The notes beneath the pieces were generated by a model. That model was not told the origin of the DNA. It did no database searches and saw only the letters and a list, made by a program, of their open reading frames with translations. Both the position numbers and the translations under genes were made by a program. From Lichina pygmaea (taxonomy: Eukaryota; Ascomycota; Lichinomycetes; Lichinales; Lichinaceae), in NCBI GenBank assembly GCA_963422465.1, contig OY730174.1, positions 1,240,001-1,304,000 of the forward strand: a stretch of 64,000 nucleotides of DNA, read 5' to 3'. This document shows, piece by piece, positions 37,980 to 48,709 of the stretch. Each line of letters begins with the position of its first letter. Within the stretch, counting starts at the first letter, position 1.

Positions 37980-38062
37980 ATCTGTTTACATCCGTTACAT
38001 CCGTTACATCCGTTACATCCGTTACATCCGTTACATCCGTTACATCCGTTACATCCGTTACA
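37980..38062 (+). repeat. tandem repeat of CCGTTACAT
   Basis: A 9-base unit, TTACATCCG, is repeated about eight times downstream of the P450 stop codon. A C homopolymer at about 37857-37873 precedes it. The rest of 37661-38132 holds nothing recognisable. Confidence 0.85.
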
Positions 38063-38132
38063 TCTGTTTACATTCGCGCACAGTAAATCATGTCAGGTCT
38101 TGACGACCCCCGATTTTGACAACGACAAGTAC

Positions 38133-40051
38133 TCAAATCTCGACTCGTTCCGACAAAAGGATGGGAGAGATTCTGAGCAGCGGCTTCTTCCCGACCGGTC
38201 CGGCGACGTAGGCGTCGGCCTGTTCGATGCCGGTGTCGTCCACGACGGAGGTCTCGAAATTGGTGTAGATGGCGGCGACGATCAGTTTCATGCCTGTGTG
38301 CCGACGATGATCAGTCTTCATGCCCGTGTGCGCACCACCACCGACAAGAAGGTGAACGAGGAAGGATTGGTGGCTGGTGGAGAGTAGGGTAAGAGGAGGG
38401 GGGGGGATTGATCGCTCGAAGAGGGAGCGGAAGGGGGGGAGGAGGAGGAGGAGGAGGAGCTGAAAGGGGTTGCAAGTCGATGGAGAGGGAACAGAGGGGC
38501 TGGGACTCGAAGAGAGGGACAAAAGTGCGTGGCAATGGCATTGACAGGGGCGTGGCGTGGCCTACTTTGGACGGCAAAGTGGTTGCCGAGACACATGCGG
38601 CTCCCGCTGCCGAAAGCCCAGAACCAGCGCTTCATCTCGGTCTCCTGCCCCTTGTCGGCCTGCAGCCAGCGTTCGGGATCCCAGGTGTGAGGTTCAGGGA
38701 AGACTTGGGCGTTGCGGTGCAGTGCGTACGCGTTGCAGCTGACTCGCACGCCTCCTGGGAGGTCGGAGTAGCCTTCTAGGCCGACCGGCCGAGGAGAGGA
38801 CCGTGGCGTGATGCGCGGCTGTGGAGCCGGCACCGCTTGGTGCAGTCGCAGCGTCTCTTGGAGGATCGCGCCCAGCAGAGGCAGGCTGTCGATGTCGCGC
38901 GCATCTGGGAGACGGCCAGCACTCCGATGCTGCTGGTGCTGCTGGTGCTGCTGGTGCTGCTGGTGCTGCTGGTGCTGCTGGTGCTGCTGGTGCTGCTGGT
39001 GCTGCTGGTGCTGCTGGTGCTGGGTCCCGTCGGCTTGCGGCTCCGTCGTCGTCGAGTCGACAAGGAGAGGAGGAGAGAGCCCCAGCAGAGCCTCCCGGAG
39101 CCTGCGTTGCAAAGATGGCCGCAGGGACATTTCGTACATGACGTAGACAAGCGTGATGCCAGTTGATTCATGCCCCGCGATTAGATGATCTAGCAGTTCC
39201 GAAGCTACGGCATGTGTCGTTGGCTTGGACGGTGGGCCCCGATCAGGGAGCTCGAGACGTCGGGAGAACTGCTCGTAGACCACAGGCCTGGTGTTCTCGG
39301 CCGTGGCCGTCCTCTCCGCGTGCTCATCCATGGAGGCCTCCGCTGCTGCCTCGCACATGGCCACGCACGATTTCTCGATTTCTCCACCCTTGCGTTCTCG
39401 CGGAGGCAGGGTCTTGAAGACATCGTACTCCCGGAACCAGCGGGCACGATGGCCGGCGTCCCGGACAAAATCGGTACCGCTGAGGGAGCCGAAGATGTAG
39501 CCAGAGATCATGTCCATCGCGACGGACTGCGCCAGCTCCAAGACATCCACGGCCGCACCCTCCGACGCGTGGCTGCGCACCTTCGGCAGGAACCGGTCGA
39601 GCACAACGATCCCTGACAGCGTCTGCAGGTCCGGCGAGCGTTGCAGGTACGACTTGGAGTAGACGTTGGAAAGGGCCCGTCGTTGGTGCGAGTGAGGTTT
39701 ATGCCCGAGCATGCTGATCAGGTTGGGCTCGCCGTAGTTCTCGAACATACGATACCAACCGTCTTTCTCGAAGCCGCCCAGGTAGATGGTGCGCAGGCCA
39801 TCGAGGGAGTTGACCGAGATCTCGCGCGGTCCAAGCCGCACGACAGGGCCGAGCCGGCTGTGCGCGGCGAAGATGCTGCGCGTCTCCGTGCCCGCCCGTC
39901 TCCTCCACCACATCCATACCGGTGAGATGGCTGCGGTGGGGTGGGCATTGGGGATCTTCGACAGAGGAGAGAGCAACGCCGGAAAGACGACGAGCTTGTA
40001 GACGAAGAGTAGAAGAAGCAACAAAAGCCCTATACCCACGAGGGGTAACAT
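38133..40051 (-). CDS. cytochrome P450 monooxygenase
   Basis: Two exons, 38566-40051 and 38133-38293, about 548 residues. An N-terminal membrane anchor (MLPLVGIGLLLLLLLFVYKL) suggests an endoplasmic reticulum protein. The I-helix carries AGHEST, the K-helix ETLR, the PERF-like segment is DPERW, and the heme loop is FGSGSRMCLG with Cys487 as thiolate ligand. The intron lies just after the heme loop and removal restores NHFAVQSMKLIVAAIYTNFE, as in fungal P450s. A CAG/CAC repeat (about 38931-39024) encodes a HQQ tandem of about ten units between the I-helix region and the K-helix; this is outside the catalytic motifs. An ATG 48 bases upstream is in frame, but the anchor argues for the start used. 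Substrate and CYP family unknown. A short imperfect duplication of the last exon's first bases lies in the intron beside the acceptor. Confidence 0.9.
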
Positions 40052-40412
40052 GTTGGCTTGGAGTCGATGCTGCTTGGGACAAGGAGACCCCAGTCGCAAT
40101 GGCTGCGGCTCTGCGTGCCACTGACTCAGCAGTGCTTCTTAGTCTGCGCACGTCTCCATGCAAATTCGAGCCGGGACTCCACGGAGAGTCGCCCGAGGAT
40201 TTGCAGGGGTGCAGAGTGACAGCTAAATTGTTGTATGCAGGCATGTGACCAGTCTGCAGAGTTTTCCTCTTTTTTGTTGTCACTCCTGGATTGTAGTTAG
40301 GCAGACATATCTACTGTATCTTCATAGTCGACTGGCAATCAGCTTTCAAGAATCAATACAGCATCTTGTCTGTAAATCTGTCGCATTACTTATGAAACTG
40401 ACAGCTGACAGC
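40052..40412. other. P450 promoter region
   Basis: No gene recognised; this is the 5' flank of the P450. Confidence 0.4.
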
Positions 40413-40560
40413 GATCCTGACTAGGCAGGCCGGTGCAGCCGCACTTATCTATCGCGAGTGCGGAAGGTACAGTACTACGAAGATATCAGGCGCTAGCCCT
40501 GACGTAGTACTCGTAGTCTTTTGGGTTTAGCGCTCCATAGCCTACTTCGTACTCGTACGG
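40413..40560 (+). repeat. dispersed repeat, copy A
   Basis: Starts GATCCTGACTAGGCAGG and continues through CACTTATCTATCGC and AGCCTACTTCGTACTCG. The same blocks, in the same order, occur at 43264-43385. Related end sequence bounds the element at 53516-53985. Confidence 0.7.
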
Positions 40561-42894
40561 CCACGGCTGACAGCTGCCTGGAGGTTGGATATTACTGTAG
40601 TTACTGGAAGATAAATGAAGATGGGGATGGGACCAGTTCTGAAATAAATGGAGATCCACTGTCGCATCAGACATGGGTCCCACGACTGGGAGTGAGAGGA
40701 TCGCGCTGGCCTTGCTCCGACCCGGCCATCGCTGTGCCAGCACACGTGACAGACAACCTCCAAGTCTGCCCCCCTGGCCCGGAATGGCGGCCGCGACCGT
40801 AGCGAGGGAGGAATTAGTCATCTTAGCTAGGATATAATTCTTCCATCTCTCGGTCGACCAGAGAATCGAAGAACAATGATCCCGGTGTCTCCTGAGAGCG
40901 ACCTAGTAGGCGTCCCCGACAAATAGTAGCAACACGCCTCTTGCAGACCATTTCTGCGGTGGTGCTCGCCCCTGTCAAAAGACCCAACCATCGCCCAGCC
41001 GGGGGGGTGGCGTGGGTGGTTGGTGAGCCTCACACTAGGATGCCTGGAGCATCCCGACCGCCGAGCAAGTGTGGCGCAGCAGAAATACGGTAATGACTCA
41101 GTAAGAGCAACCTTACGCACGTGACTGCAGTTGATGTAGGGGTATACCGGTAAACCCTAGCTCTGTGACTGTGATTTGTAATCAATACAAGCTATAACCT
41201 TCTTTTCGTCCCACCTTCTTCCTTTTTGTCTTTCCTTCCTTTTCTTTGTCCCACCTTCTGTCTTTTTTTCGTCTCACCTCGCAGACAGTTACGTATTGGT
41301 GAAGGACGAGATCACGACTAGTCAGAAGGATGGCTGCTCAAGATCTCAGTCGTTTTTTTCAGTCCGGGCTCCACAAGGGCATACAACAACAGAGGACATG
41401 GTGCCCCAAAGATGGCATTTGGCTCATGGATCTAACTCGAACCTCACTTCAGAAGCCTGAAGAACTTGACAAGCACACAACCCACAGCCTTGAGTTCTTG
41501 AGAACCATCTGAGAGATCTTCAGTCACAAGACTCACAACACAATCCTTGAAAATCTCCGGTATTTCCGAGCACTGGCAGATGACAATAGGACCATCACAG
41601 ATGCTTTCCTTGCCGAAAGGCCAATGGGAGACTGCGTTCAGACGCTTGTAGAACAGATTCTGCATGCTATTGCCAAGAAGCAAAAGACAGGTTCACTGGG
41701 TATGTAGAACTAGTATACTTACTTTGTACTGGAAGCTGACTGTAGTAACATGAAGTGACAATGACGTTGTCATTGCGGGAATCTACAAGTTCACTCTGGG
41801 TAGCAGGAGGTACATCCAAGTTGTCTCCATCATCACCAAAGTCACCCCAAAGTCGAGAGGGTCATGGCCTCTCAAGCTCCTCAAAACAGACTCCTTCCCT
41901 GACAAAGAGCTTGACCCATCCATCTCCAGCCAAAACACAGCCTAGCTCATCACCCAATCCTCCCCCATCATCTGCTGTACCACCACTGAATATAACACAG
42001 ATACACCTTGTCAGGCAGAACCCCCGAGATGCATGGCTAGCCAATGAGGTAGCTATACAACTCACCCCTCCTTGAGCAGGCTGGTCACCGTCTTCTAGCT
42101 CAGCACACTTTGTGTACCACGGCACAGAAGTGCCTGCAAATTGTCTGGACCGCCCTCAAAGCCTTTGGCATCAAGGTTTGAAGATTGGGTTCAGTCGCGC
42201 CAATGAGCTGTCACCTTGTGGAGCCGTGTACACATCATTCTTCACACTGTGATCATTCCTCTGGGCTGTCTTTTCCTCAGCATTGACAGTGATTGATCTG
42301 AGTCCCTGCCAGGGTGAGCTGCTGATGTGGCCACGGAGCGTGAACTCCCACAAATACCAGGGTGTTTTTCTCCTCAAATTCACAATGCCAATTCCACCAC
42401 CTGTCAGACATGCTCACCTTGTGTTGAATGCGGAGCAAGCCGGCCAGTGGGCGACAAGCTCAGAAATGGCAATGCTGTGATACACACTTGAGTCCTTCTG
42501 GGAAAGATCTGCCCATATCCATGGGCAAGACCCAGCACACTGCGCAGATCTGATCCACGCACTGGAGTTGCCACAAACGCAGGTGGCCCTGCAAGCCTGG
42601 ATTCATTGTGGTTTACTTTGTCAGCCAATCTGGCACACAGCAATCATAACGTCGCAGGGAGAGGAGCTGATCAACAGCAGAAGAGAGGGTGCCTACGCTA
42701 TCTCCTCCTGGCAGGAAGCAGTTAGCAGGGGTGGTGACCCCAAGACCAGACGCCAGAAATGTTTCCGAGGTGTCCGGAAGTGGTTCAGGACCATATGGGA
42801 ATGTTTTTGTTCCTAAGAAAAGTATGATTTTCTGTGCCACACTCAACTGTTTTTGGATCAATATTTATGAGTGACTGACTGTTGCCCACTCTCT
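40561..42894. other. 2.3 kb region without a recognised gene
   Basis: Short plus-strand segments at 41330-41710 and 41755-42075 look protein-like, the second Ser/Pro-rich, but are interrupted and match no family I know. They may be a decayed gene or retroelement fragment. A pyrimidine-rich tract lies at 41200-41280. Confidence 0.35.
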
Positions 42895-43800
42895 GTCACA
42901 GTTGGTACACCACCTTTGGCATCTTCGTCGTTCTTTGCGTGCCAACAGCGCTGGCCAACAGCTTCGCCAGCTTGCTTGTGCTCTGTTTTCTCCAAGGATT
43001 CTTTGGGTCCCTGTGTCTTGCTATAGGCAGAGTGAGCCTACAGGATCTAGTACACACCACTCTGTTATGTGCTCACATAGCCTTGTCCAGACTGACCTGG
43101 CACCTCAAAGGTATTCCATCATCAATCTGAGCCATGCTATTGCTTGCTGGGCACTGTTCACTACTACTGGCCCTGTGCTGGGCTCCATCATCTCTGGCTT
43201 CAGTGTACTGGTCCTGGGGTTTGTGTCAGGAGCTAGTTGCCTGACTGGGCGCTTAGTCAGTTAGATCCTGACTAGGCAGGTGGGTGCAGCCACACTTATC
43301 TATCGCTAGTACGGAGATGTCGGGCACTAAGCCCAGACATGGTAGTATTTTGGCTCAGTTCCGCTCTAGCCTACTCTGTACGGCAGCGCGCAACAGTTTG
43401 TCTCTTGTTCCCCTGTTTGACCTATCATTGCTGATCGTGCGGTAGCTGGTGATGGAGCTTGTGGGAAATCCTCTGGCTCGCCGGGCTGTCCTTTGTCCTG
43501 CTCTTCCTCTTCCTCCCCGAGACATCAACACCCAAAATTCTCCCCTGTTGAGCCCGTCGTCTGCGGAAGCTCACCAGCAACCACAAGCTCAAGAGCTAGA
43601 GCAAGATTGATCAGGCTAACATGTCAGTGCGGGACACGGTGATCAAGCCCCTCTGGTGACCCGTGCAGATCATGCTTCTTGACCCGGCCATCTCCTGCAG
43701 TGATGTGTACACGGCTCTGCCGTACGCCATCTTCTACAGCTTCTTCGAGTGCTTTCCGCTCGTCTATCCAGTCATGTACAGCTTCAACGCCGGTGAGATG
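42895..43800 (+). pseudogene. MFS transporter (DHA1-type) pseudogene
   Basis: Fragments of a drug/proton antiporter read TTFGIFVVLCVPTALANSFA and FLQGFFGSLCLAIG. After a likely intron comes GPVLGSIISGFSV. Beyond an interrupting repeat come SLWEILWLAGLSFVLLFLFL, PETSTP and ALPYAIFYSFFECFPLVYPV. These follow the order of DHA1 transmembrane segments. Stops occur where the family normally has Arg: TGA before WSLWE, and TGA in LW-PVQIM. Both are C-to-T changes of CGA, as repeat-induced point mutation or CpG decay would produce. Neither the N-terminal nor the last third of the transporter is recognisable. Confidence 0.75.
43246..43440 (+). mobile_element. repeat inserted in the MFS pseudogene, copy B
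   Basis: Begins GGGCGCTTAGTCAGTTAGAT, then follows copy A (40413-40560) for about 120 bases. It lies between the halves of the transporter, at or next to an intron position. The GGGCGCTTAGTCAG end is also the right end of the element at 53516-53985, in inverse orientation. Its right boundary is unclear. Confidence 0.6.
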
Positions 43801-44199
43801 GGATTGACGTCTTGCTGGGAGAGAGTCTTATGACAAGAGACTGGTTCAGTCCAATAAGGACATGGAGAGCTGGGAGTAGTTATTGTGATAGGCAAAAAGA
43901 GAATATCCAAGGGAAGAGTGAAGAGTAACTGAGACTGAATCCTCAGGAAGGCATACAGTAGGAGTAATTCATTGCAGAGGAAATCAAGAGGAAGAGGAGC
44001 ACCAAGGCTGCTTATATGTTACTTTCATGATGGTGGTGTGGTGTGGACGGTGTCCAAAATAGGTCCTAGCAAAAAGATATGCAGTGATCATAATCCTTTA
44101 CTGTACGTATTACCTACTGTCTGTATCAGAGTCACTGTAGTCGCGGTCGGCAGTAGCTGTGACTGTGTGTCAAAAGTCACAAGCAACCGGCTTTGGAGG
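43801..44199. other. region between pseudogene and LINE relic
   Basis: No gene recognised. Confidence 0.4.
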
Positions 44200-45035
44200 A
44201 CGTGGAAAAACCTCCAAAAGTGGTGCCAGAAACCTCCACTTCTGGCAGCCATTTCGCAGGAACGCCGTCGATATTAGTTAGTGGCGGAGGCCAGCTGTCA
44301 TAGCGACCGTCGCTCGCCCGCAAAGTGCTGGCATAGGAGGGCTATGTGCTTGGCTGTCCCTTACTGCCACCTACAGGGGCAGGCTGGGGACTTGGACTGG
44401 GGGACTTGGCAATTGTAGAGGACGGCAGCAAGGGCCTGTCTTGCCTGTGCTATGTCAGAATGCTGGTGTGCACCTTTGGTAAGCTGGTGTGCACCCGGAG
44501 CGCCACCCTATAGAGCATCTCATCAGGCTTGCACTTACGTCCCGTAGAGTCTGGGTCAGTTGTGCGGTAGGGTGGCGGGAGTCCTTCTTCCAGCCGTCAC
44601 CAGTGGTCCCACTCAGCACCACTGTTTTGCAAAGTGACTGCCGTGGTGGGCCGTGGCTGTCTGGTGGGTGCGCGAGGCCTGGCCTGGCATTGTACGACCA
44701 AGAAGGGAGACCTGGACCTTGTTGCGGTGTCTTCTACCCACTGTTGTTGCTGCCAGAGTATGTCCTTTTGCTTATTTGGCGGCCTGCCGGGGTCCGTTGC
44801 TGCAAGGCTAGATGCCTGCGGATACGGTCACATGTGACGTTAGTCTCTCGGCGGGCGCTAGAGGCTTCGAGGTGGACGTGTGCCCATAGCTGGAGGCGGG
44901 CTACGTGCGCTCGGAAGGGGGGGGGGGATGACTGCTGCTTCCCGTTCGATACTTGTCGGCTTGTGGCCTTGAAGGGGTCCGGTAACTGCCCGGAGGAACC
45001 GCTGCCGGACCCGCCCCAGTGGTTCACCAATCCAG
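44200..45035 (-). mobile_element. decayed LINE relic (ORF2 C-terminal part)
   Basis: On the minus strand a segment reads AVLYNCQVPQSKSPACPC and, after a stop, GTAKHIALLCQHFAGERRSL. This parallels the C-terminal zinc-binding tail of the LINE ORF2 copy at 19860-20545 (ETAQHVI, CPHFSRERMRL). Upstream on that strand a further open stretch of about 98 residues (44734-45030) may be an earlier part of ORF2, but I cannot match it to a domain. Several stops and shifts; clearly dead. Confidence 0.5.
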
Positions 45036-45042
45036 TGTAGTG

Positions 45043-46831
45043 TACCGTACCCGATCACGTGACGCTCGATATCAGTCAACGCTCACTTAACCCACCGAGG
45101 ACCCCCTCGACAATTTTGGAAATAACTCGACAACCAGCAGTCAGAATCATCTCAAATTTGGATATGAGATAGAGCAGTATATATAGAAAAGATATTGAGC
45201 AGCGGAATTCTAGTATACAGAGTATGATAGCTTCTTTGTGACGTGATAATGTAAATACATGTTCAGGACCTTGTCATCTTCCCACCCCTTGTTGCTGTCA
45301 CCAACGTTGGGAGAAGCCTCTTTGGCTGATAGGAAAGATTCTTTCATAGACCTTTCAGCCTTCTGAACTTGTCTTTCTCCTTCTAATCACTTCTTGACTT
45401 CTCTATTAGCTATCTTTTTTACTTACTTTTCCGTCTTCTTTTCTTGCACTTGTTACTACGCACTTTTTCCTACCATTAAAGCCTATTGATAAGGAACACA
45501 ACTGGCTAAGTCTATAACTTATATGAAAGCTTTTTCCAAGCTTGTATCATTCTCTTTAGTCTTATTCGTGAATAATAGACTAAATTTTGTTGATTTTTCA
45601 AACACTATTGCTATGGGGCATGCCTAGTGTGACGTGCACATACCTCTTCACCCAAGAGATTGTCAGAGACCACCTGCCACCCGCCACCTGCCACTTTGGA
45701 CAGGCCGGGCCAGGAAGGCACCATATTTGGTAGATGGATAGCTCAGCTTGAGAGATCTCAAGCTGATCAATCAATCAACCTCTTGATGTTAGTTTTTTCA
45801 TCTCTTTAACAGAAAAATACTTCCAGGAACTTGGAGAAGAAGAAGTGACAAGGAAAATAACTTAATCTACTTGAAGGATATGATGTCAGTTACAAGTTTT
45901 TGCTCTGATAGTATTCACCATGCAGGAGAAGATGTGTGATCAACTATTGTATTAACAATAGTTTCTACCTAGCGAGAGAGTAGTAGCTATATAGATAGCC
46001 ACTCTCAGGAGTAGCCTGACTACAACAAACAACAAGACCAGTACTCTGATTTATCCTGAATAGTCAGTAACACCTCCAATCACCCAAGTTAAAGTTGGCA
46101 GTTTGTGACTCTGGTTGTACATAGTTAAGCAATCCAATGATCAGATAGGAGAAGAACAGAAGGTTCAGGAAAGCTCAGCTACTATTAAGAACTCTTTTCC
46201 ACCAAGTAATAAGACCTGTCTTATTAAAAATGCCGGAAAAAAGTAGAATTCAGAAAAGGAAGCTCTAAAACTGACTTCACATGACCAAGTCTTGAGCAAG
46301 CTATCATCCTGTGTACACTAGACTTCTAATACTCCCTATCTCTTTTATATATTCTCATCCACCACATATTCAAGTCTGAGACTATTCTGACAAAGATTTG
46401 TTGTGATATTCAAGTTTTTATCAAGGTAGTCATCAACTGAGTGTTGAGTGATACCAAGTGTTATGTAATTGACTATAGTACGCAGACTGCAGAGAAAGAG
46501 AAGGTTCAGAGATATTCAGGGCCTATCGAGGAATCATTTCCACCAAGCCAGGAAGGTCCTGTTGTTGAAGATGACGGAGATAAGTTGAGCTCCAGGAAGG
46601 ACAGTCTCAAACTGACTTCACGTGGCCGGGTTATGAAGAAGCCATCATGTTTTGTACACTATATTTCTATTGCTCAATATCTCTTCTATACATGCTGCTC
46701 TATCACATATCCAAATTTGAGATGATTCCAACAAATATCTATTGAGTTATTCAACTTTTTGTCGAGGGGGTGCTTGGTCGCTCAACCGAGCGTTGGGTGA
46801 TAACGAGCGTCACGTGATCGACTACGGTACC
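45043..46831. mobile_element. 1.8 kb AT-rich element with long inverted terminal repeats
   Basis: The left end, TACCGTACCCGATCACGTGA, and the reverse complement of the right end, TACCGTAGTCGATCACGTGA, match. The inverted similarity continues for at least 200 bases, including CCCCTCGACAA, AATTTGGATATGAGAT and GAGCAGYATRTATAGAAA (Y = C or T, R = A or G). The interior is strongly AT-rich and has no transposase. The right arm is present twice in tandem (about 46150-46480 and 46491-46830, period about 345 bases). The inner unit differs from the outer mainly by C-to-T and G-to-A transitions, for example CACGTGATCGACTACGG versus TATGTAATTGACTATAG. This is the expected pattern of repeat-induced point mutation. 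Confidence 0.75.
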
Positions 46832-47348
46832 CTCCAGGGGGGGGGGGGGGGGGGGGGCCCTGATTGTCGAGCCATCGGTAAGGGACGGGTGCCCCCAAGG
46901 TACGTACTCAGCCGCAACCGTGGAAGTACTCGTACTCACCCAGTTATCACAGTACGTACCAACGGTACCGTGTCGAGTGGATACTCTGATTGCTCCGAGT
47001 CCACCCCAAAATTCAATTGACCTTTCCTGTACGTCCGTATGTTCAATGCTGGAGAGAACAAGCCAAAGGCAAGAGTGTAGTCGACATCATGTCTCTAGGC
47101 GCTGACGAGATGCGCAACCAAGACGAGAGCAAGTATAAACCGCTTTTCCTCCAAGAGAAGGAGGGAAAATATTTACCGTAAACCTACCGTGTATGGAAAA
47201 CCCCCCCCCCCCATGCGGGAGGCGAAAAACAAAATGGCTGACGCTGTAGCAGACGATGAGGATCTATACATACATAATTGTCGTCGTAAAGGCGAACGAA
47301 TGCCGGCAAGGCAAGCAGAATCAAAGTGCAGATCTCGCAGAAGACGTC
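46832..47348. other. 3' flank of the rhodopsin-like gene
   Basis: A G homopolymer (about 46839-46857) directly follows the inverted-repeat element. GTACGTAC clusters and a short C run (about 47199) follow. No gene recognised. Confidence 0.45.
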
Positions 47349-48709
47349 TCAGACGGCAGAGTACTTGGACGTGTCCCCGCTGCTCGACGTGTCGAGATGC
47401 TTGTCCGACGAGGGTTTCGACGCGGTCGTGTCGTAGTCGCTCGGCGGCACCTCTCGGTGGACCGAGAAGGTGGTGTCCTTGTTGATGTGGAGGCCGCCGA
47501 TGTGCTCTTGGCTCTCGGTGGGCCCGGTGTTCGGCGTGGCCGTGGTGCTGCCCAGCCTGGTGAACTGCTGCAGCGCATGGTCTTTGCCCCTTGAAGCGCG
47601 CGACGCTCGGCTCGAGTTGGCCCGGTCGCCGCTCGACGGGGTCTTGGTCGTACCGGTCCAGCGCCGCAGGCAGGGGAAGAGATCGAGCAGCAAACTCCAG
47701 ATGGCAGGCAGGTTGGTGACATAGACGCAGACCGAGGCCTCACGGCAGTACCAGTTCAGGTAGGCGTAGGTCAAGAGCGGGGGATAGAGCGAGAAGAGCT
47801 TGGTCAATATGGCGGCCGCGATGATGAAGATGCCCATGCCGAAGATGCCGAGCAAGATGGCGCGTTGCAGCACCGGCACCTGGAGCTTGAGGAGGATCGG
47901 GATGGCGATGGCGAGCACGAGGATGTCGGAGCTGATGTTGAACACGGCCTCGACGATCTGATAATTGAAATAGGACCAGCATTGGGCTAGGCGGACAAGG
48001 CGCACTCGGTCAGCGAGCCCCCTCTCTCACGGCGGAAGAGCCGCAGAAGATGTGGCCTTACTCTTCTGGGTCGGAACGGCCCAGTACTCTGCGAACGGAC
48101 GGCAGTTGACAAACAAAGCCACCTGGGTGCCGACGAAGCCAGCAGCGACCCAGACGAAGGTGAGCTTGATCACGTTGGCCTGCTTCAGACCTCGACTGTT
48201 GCGGGGAGAAAGAGCGGCACGATCAGCAAGGCGGCTCCGGCCATCGTTCAAGAGGAGAGGCCGATTCAACATACGTCAAACGATAATAGAGGGTGAGCAT
48301 CGCGAGCTTGCACGTCCAGACGGTCAAGACCATCATCTCTTCCAGGACAAGCACCCACTTGCTCCCGGCCACACGCTGCGCCGTGGTGTACGGCGTCAGG
48401 GCGGCCTCCTCCTCGGCCGTCATGAAGTTCGAGCCTCCGCTGAAGAAGACCTGGTTGAGGGAGACGATGAGGAGGGTGTACCAAACGACCGAGACGAGGG
48501 CCAGCCAATCGTCCGGTTGCAGTTTGCGGAGACCCAGCTTGCACACGCGAGCCGTGCTGTTGCACTCGTCAATCGTCAGTTCCGTCCGTAGAGCGGGCCT
48601 GCGATCGGCGAGACCAGGATGCTCACAGTCGAAGGCCGATGACGAGCATACCAACGGCGTACAGCGACCACGTCTCCGCACGGAAGACATCACCGCCGGG
48701 CAACGGCAT
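47349..48709 (-). CDS. fungal rhodopsin-like integral membrane protein
   Basis: Four exons: 48627-48709, 48275-48556, 48062-48195 and 47349-47986, giving 378 residues. The domain is the fungal seven-helix family often annotated as rhodopsin-domain or PTH11-related membrane proteins. Diagnostic stretches are QPDDWLALVSVVWYTLLIV, LTVWTCKLAMLTLYYRL, NVIKLTFVWVAAGFVGTQV, FVNCRPFAEYW, AVFNISSDILVLAIAIPIL and NWYCREASVCVYVTNLPAIW. A hydrophilic Ser/Thr-rich cytosolic tail of about 100 residues closes the protein. It probably sits in the plasma membrane. Some PTH11-group members sense surfaces or signals, but no ligand can be inferred here. Three GT..AG introns of 65-80 bp keep the frame. The short first exon (MPLPGGDVFRAE) has no signal peptide. 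It lacks an N-terminal CFEM domain. Confidence 0.85.

Noticed and set aside
38931-39024. Triplet repeat that could be mistaken for a CRISPR-like array
   Set aside because: It is a contiguous microsatellite without spacers, inside a eukaryotic P450 exon.
40413-43385. Two direct repeats 2.7 kb apart considered as LTRs of one retroelement
   Set aside because: No gag, protease, reverse transcriptase or integrase sequence lies between them. A transporter pseudogene overlaps one copy, and related ends elsewhere form inverted repeats, so a small DNA element family fits better.
44489-45040. Plus-strand frame of about 183 codons
   Set aside because: It lies opposite a stretch better explained as a LINE relic on the minus strand and has no recognisable domain.
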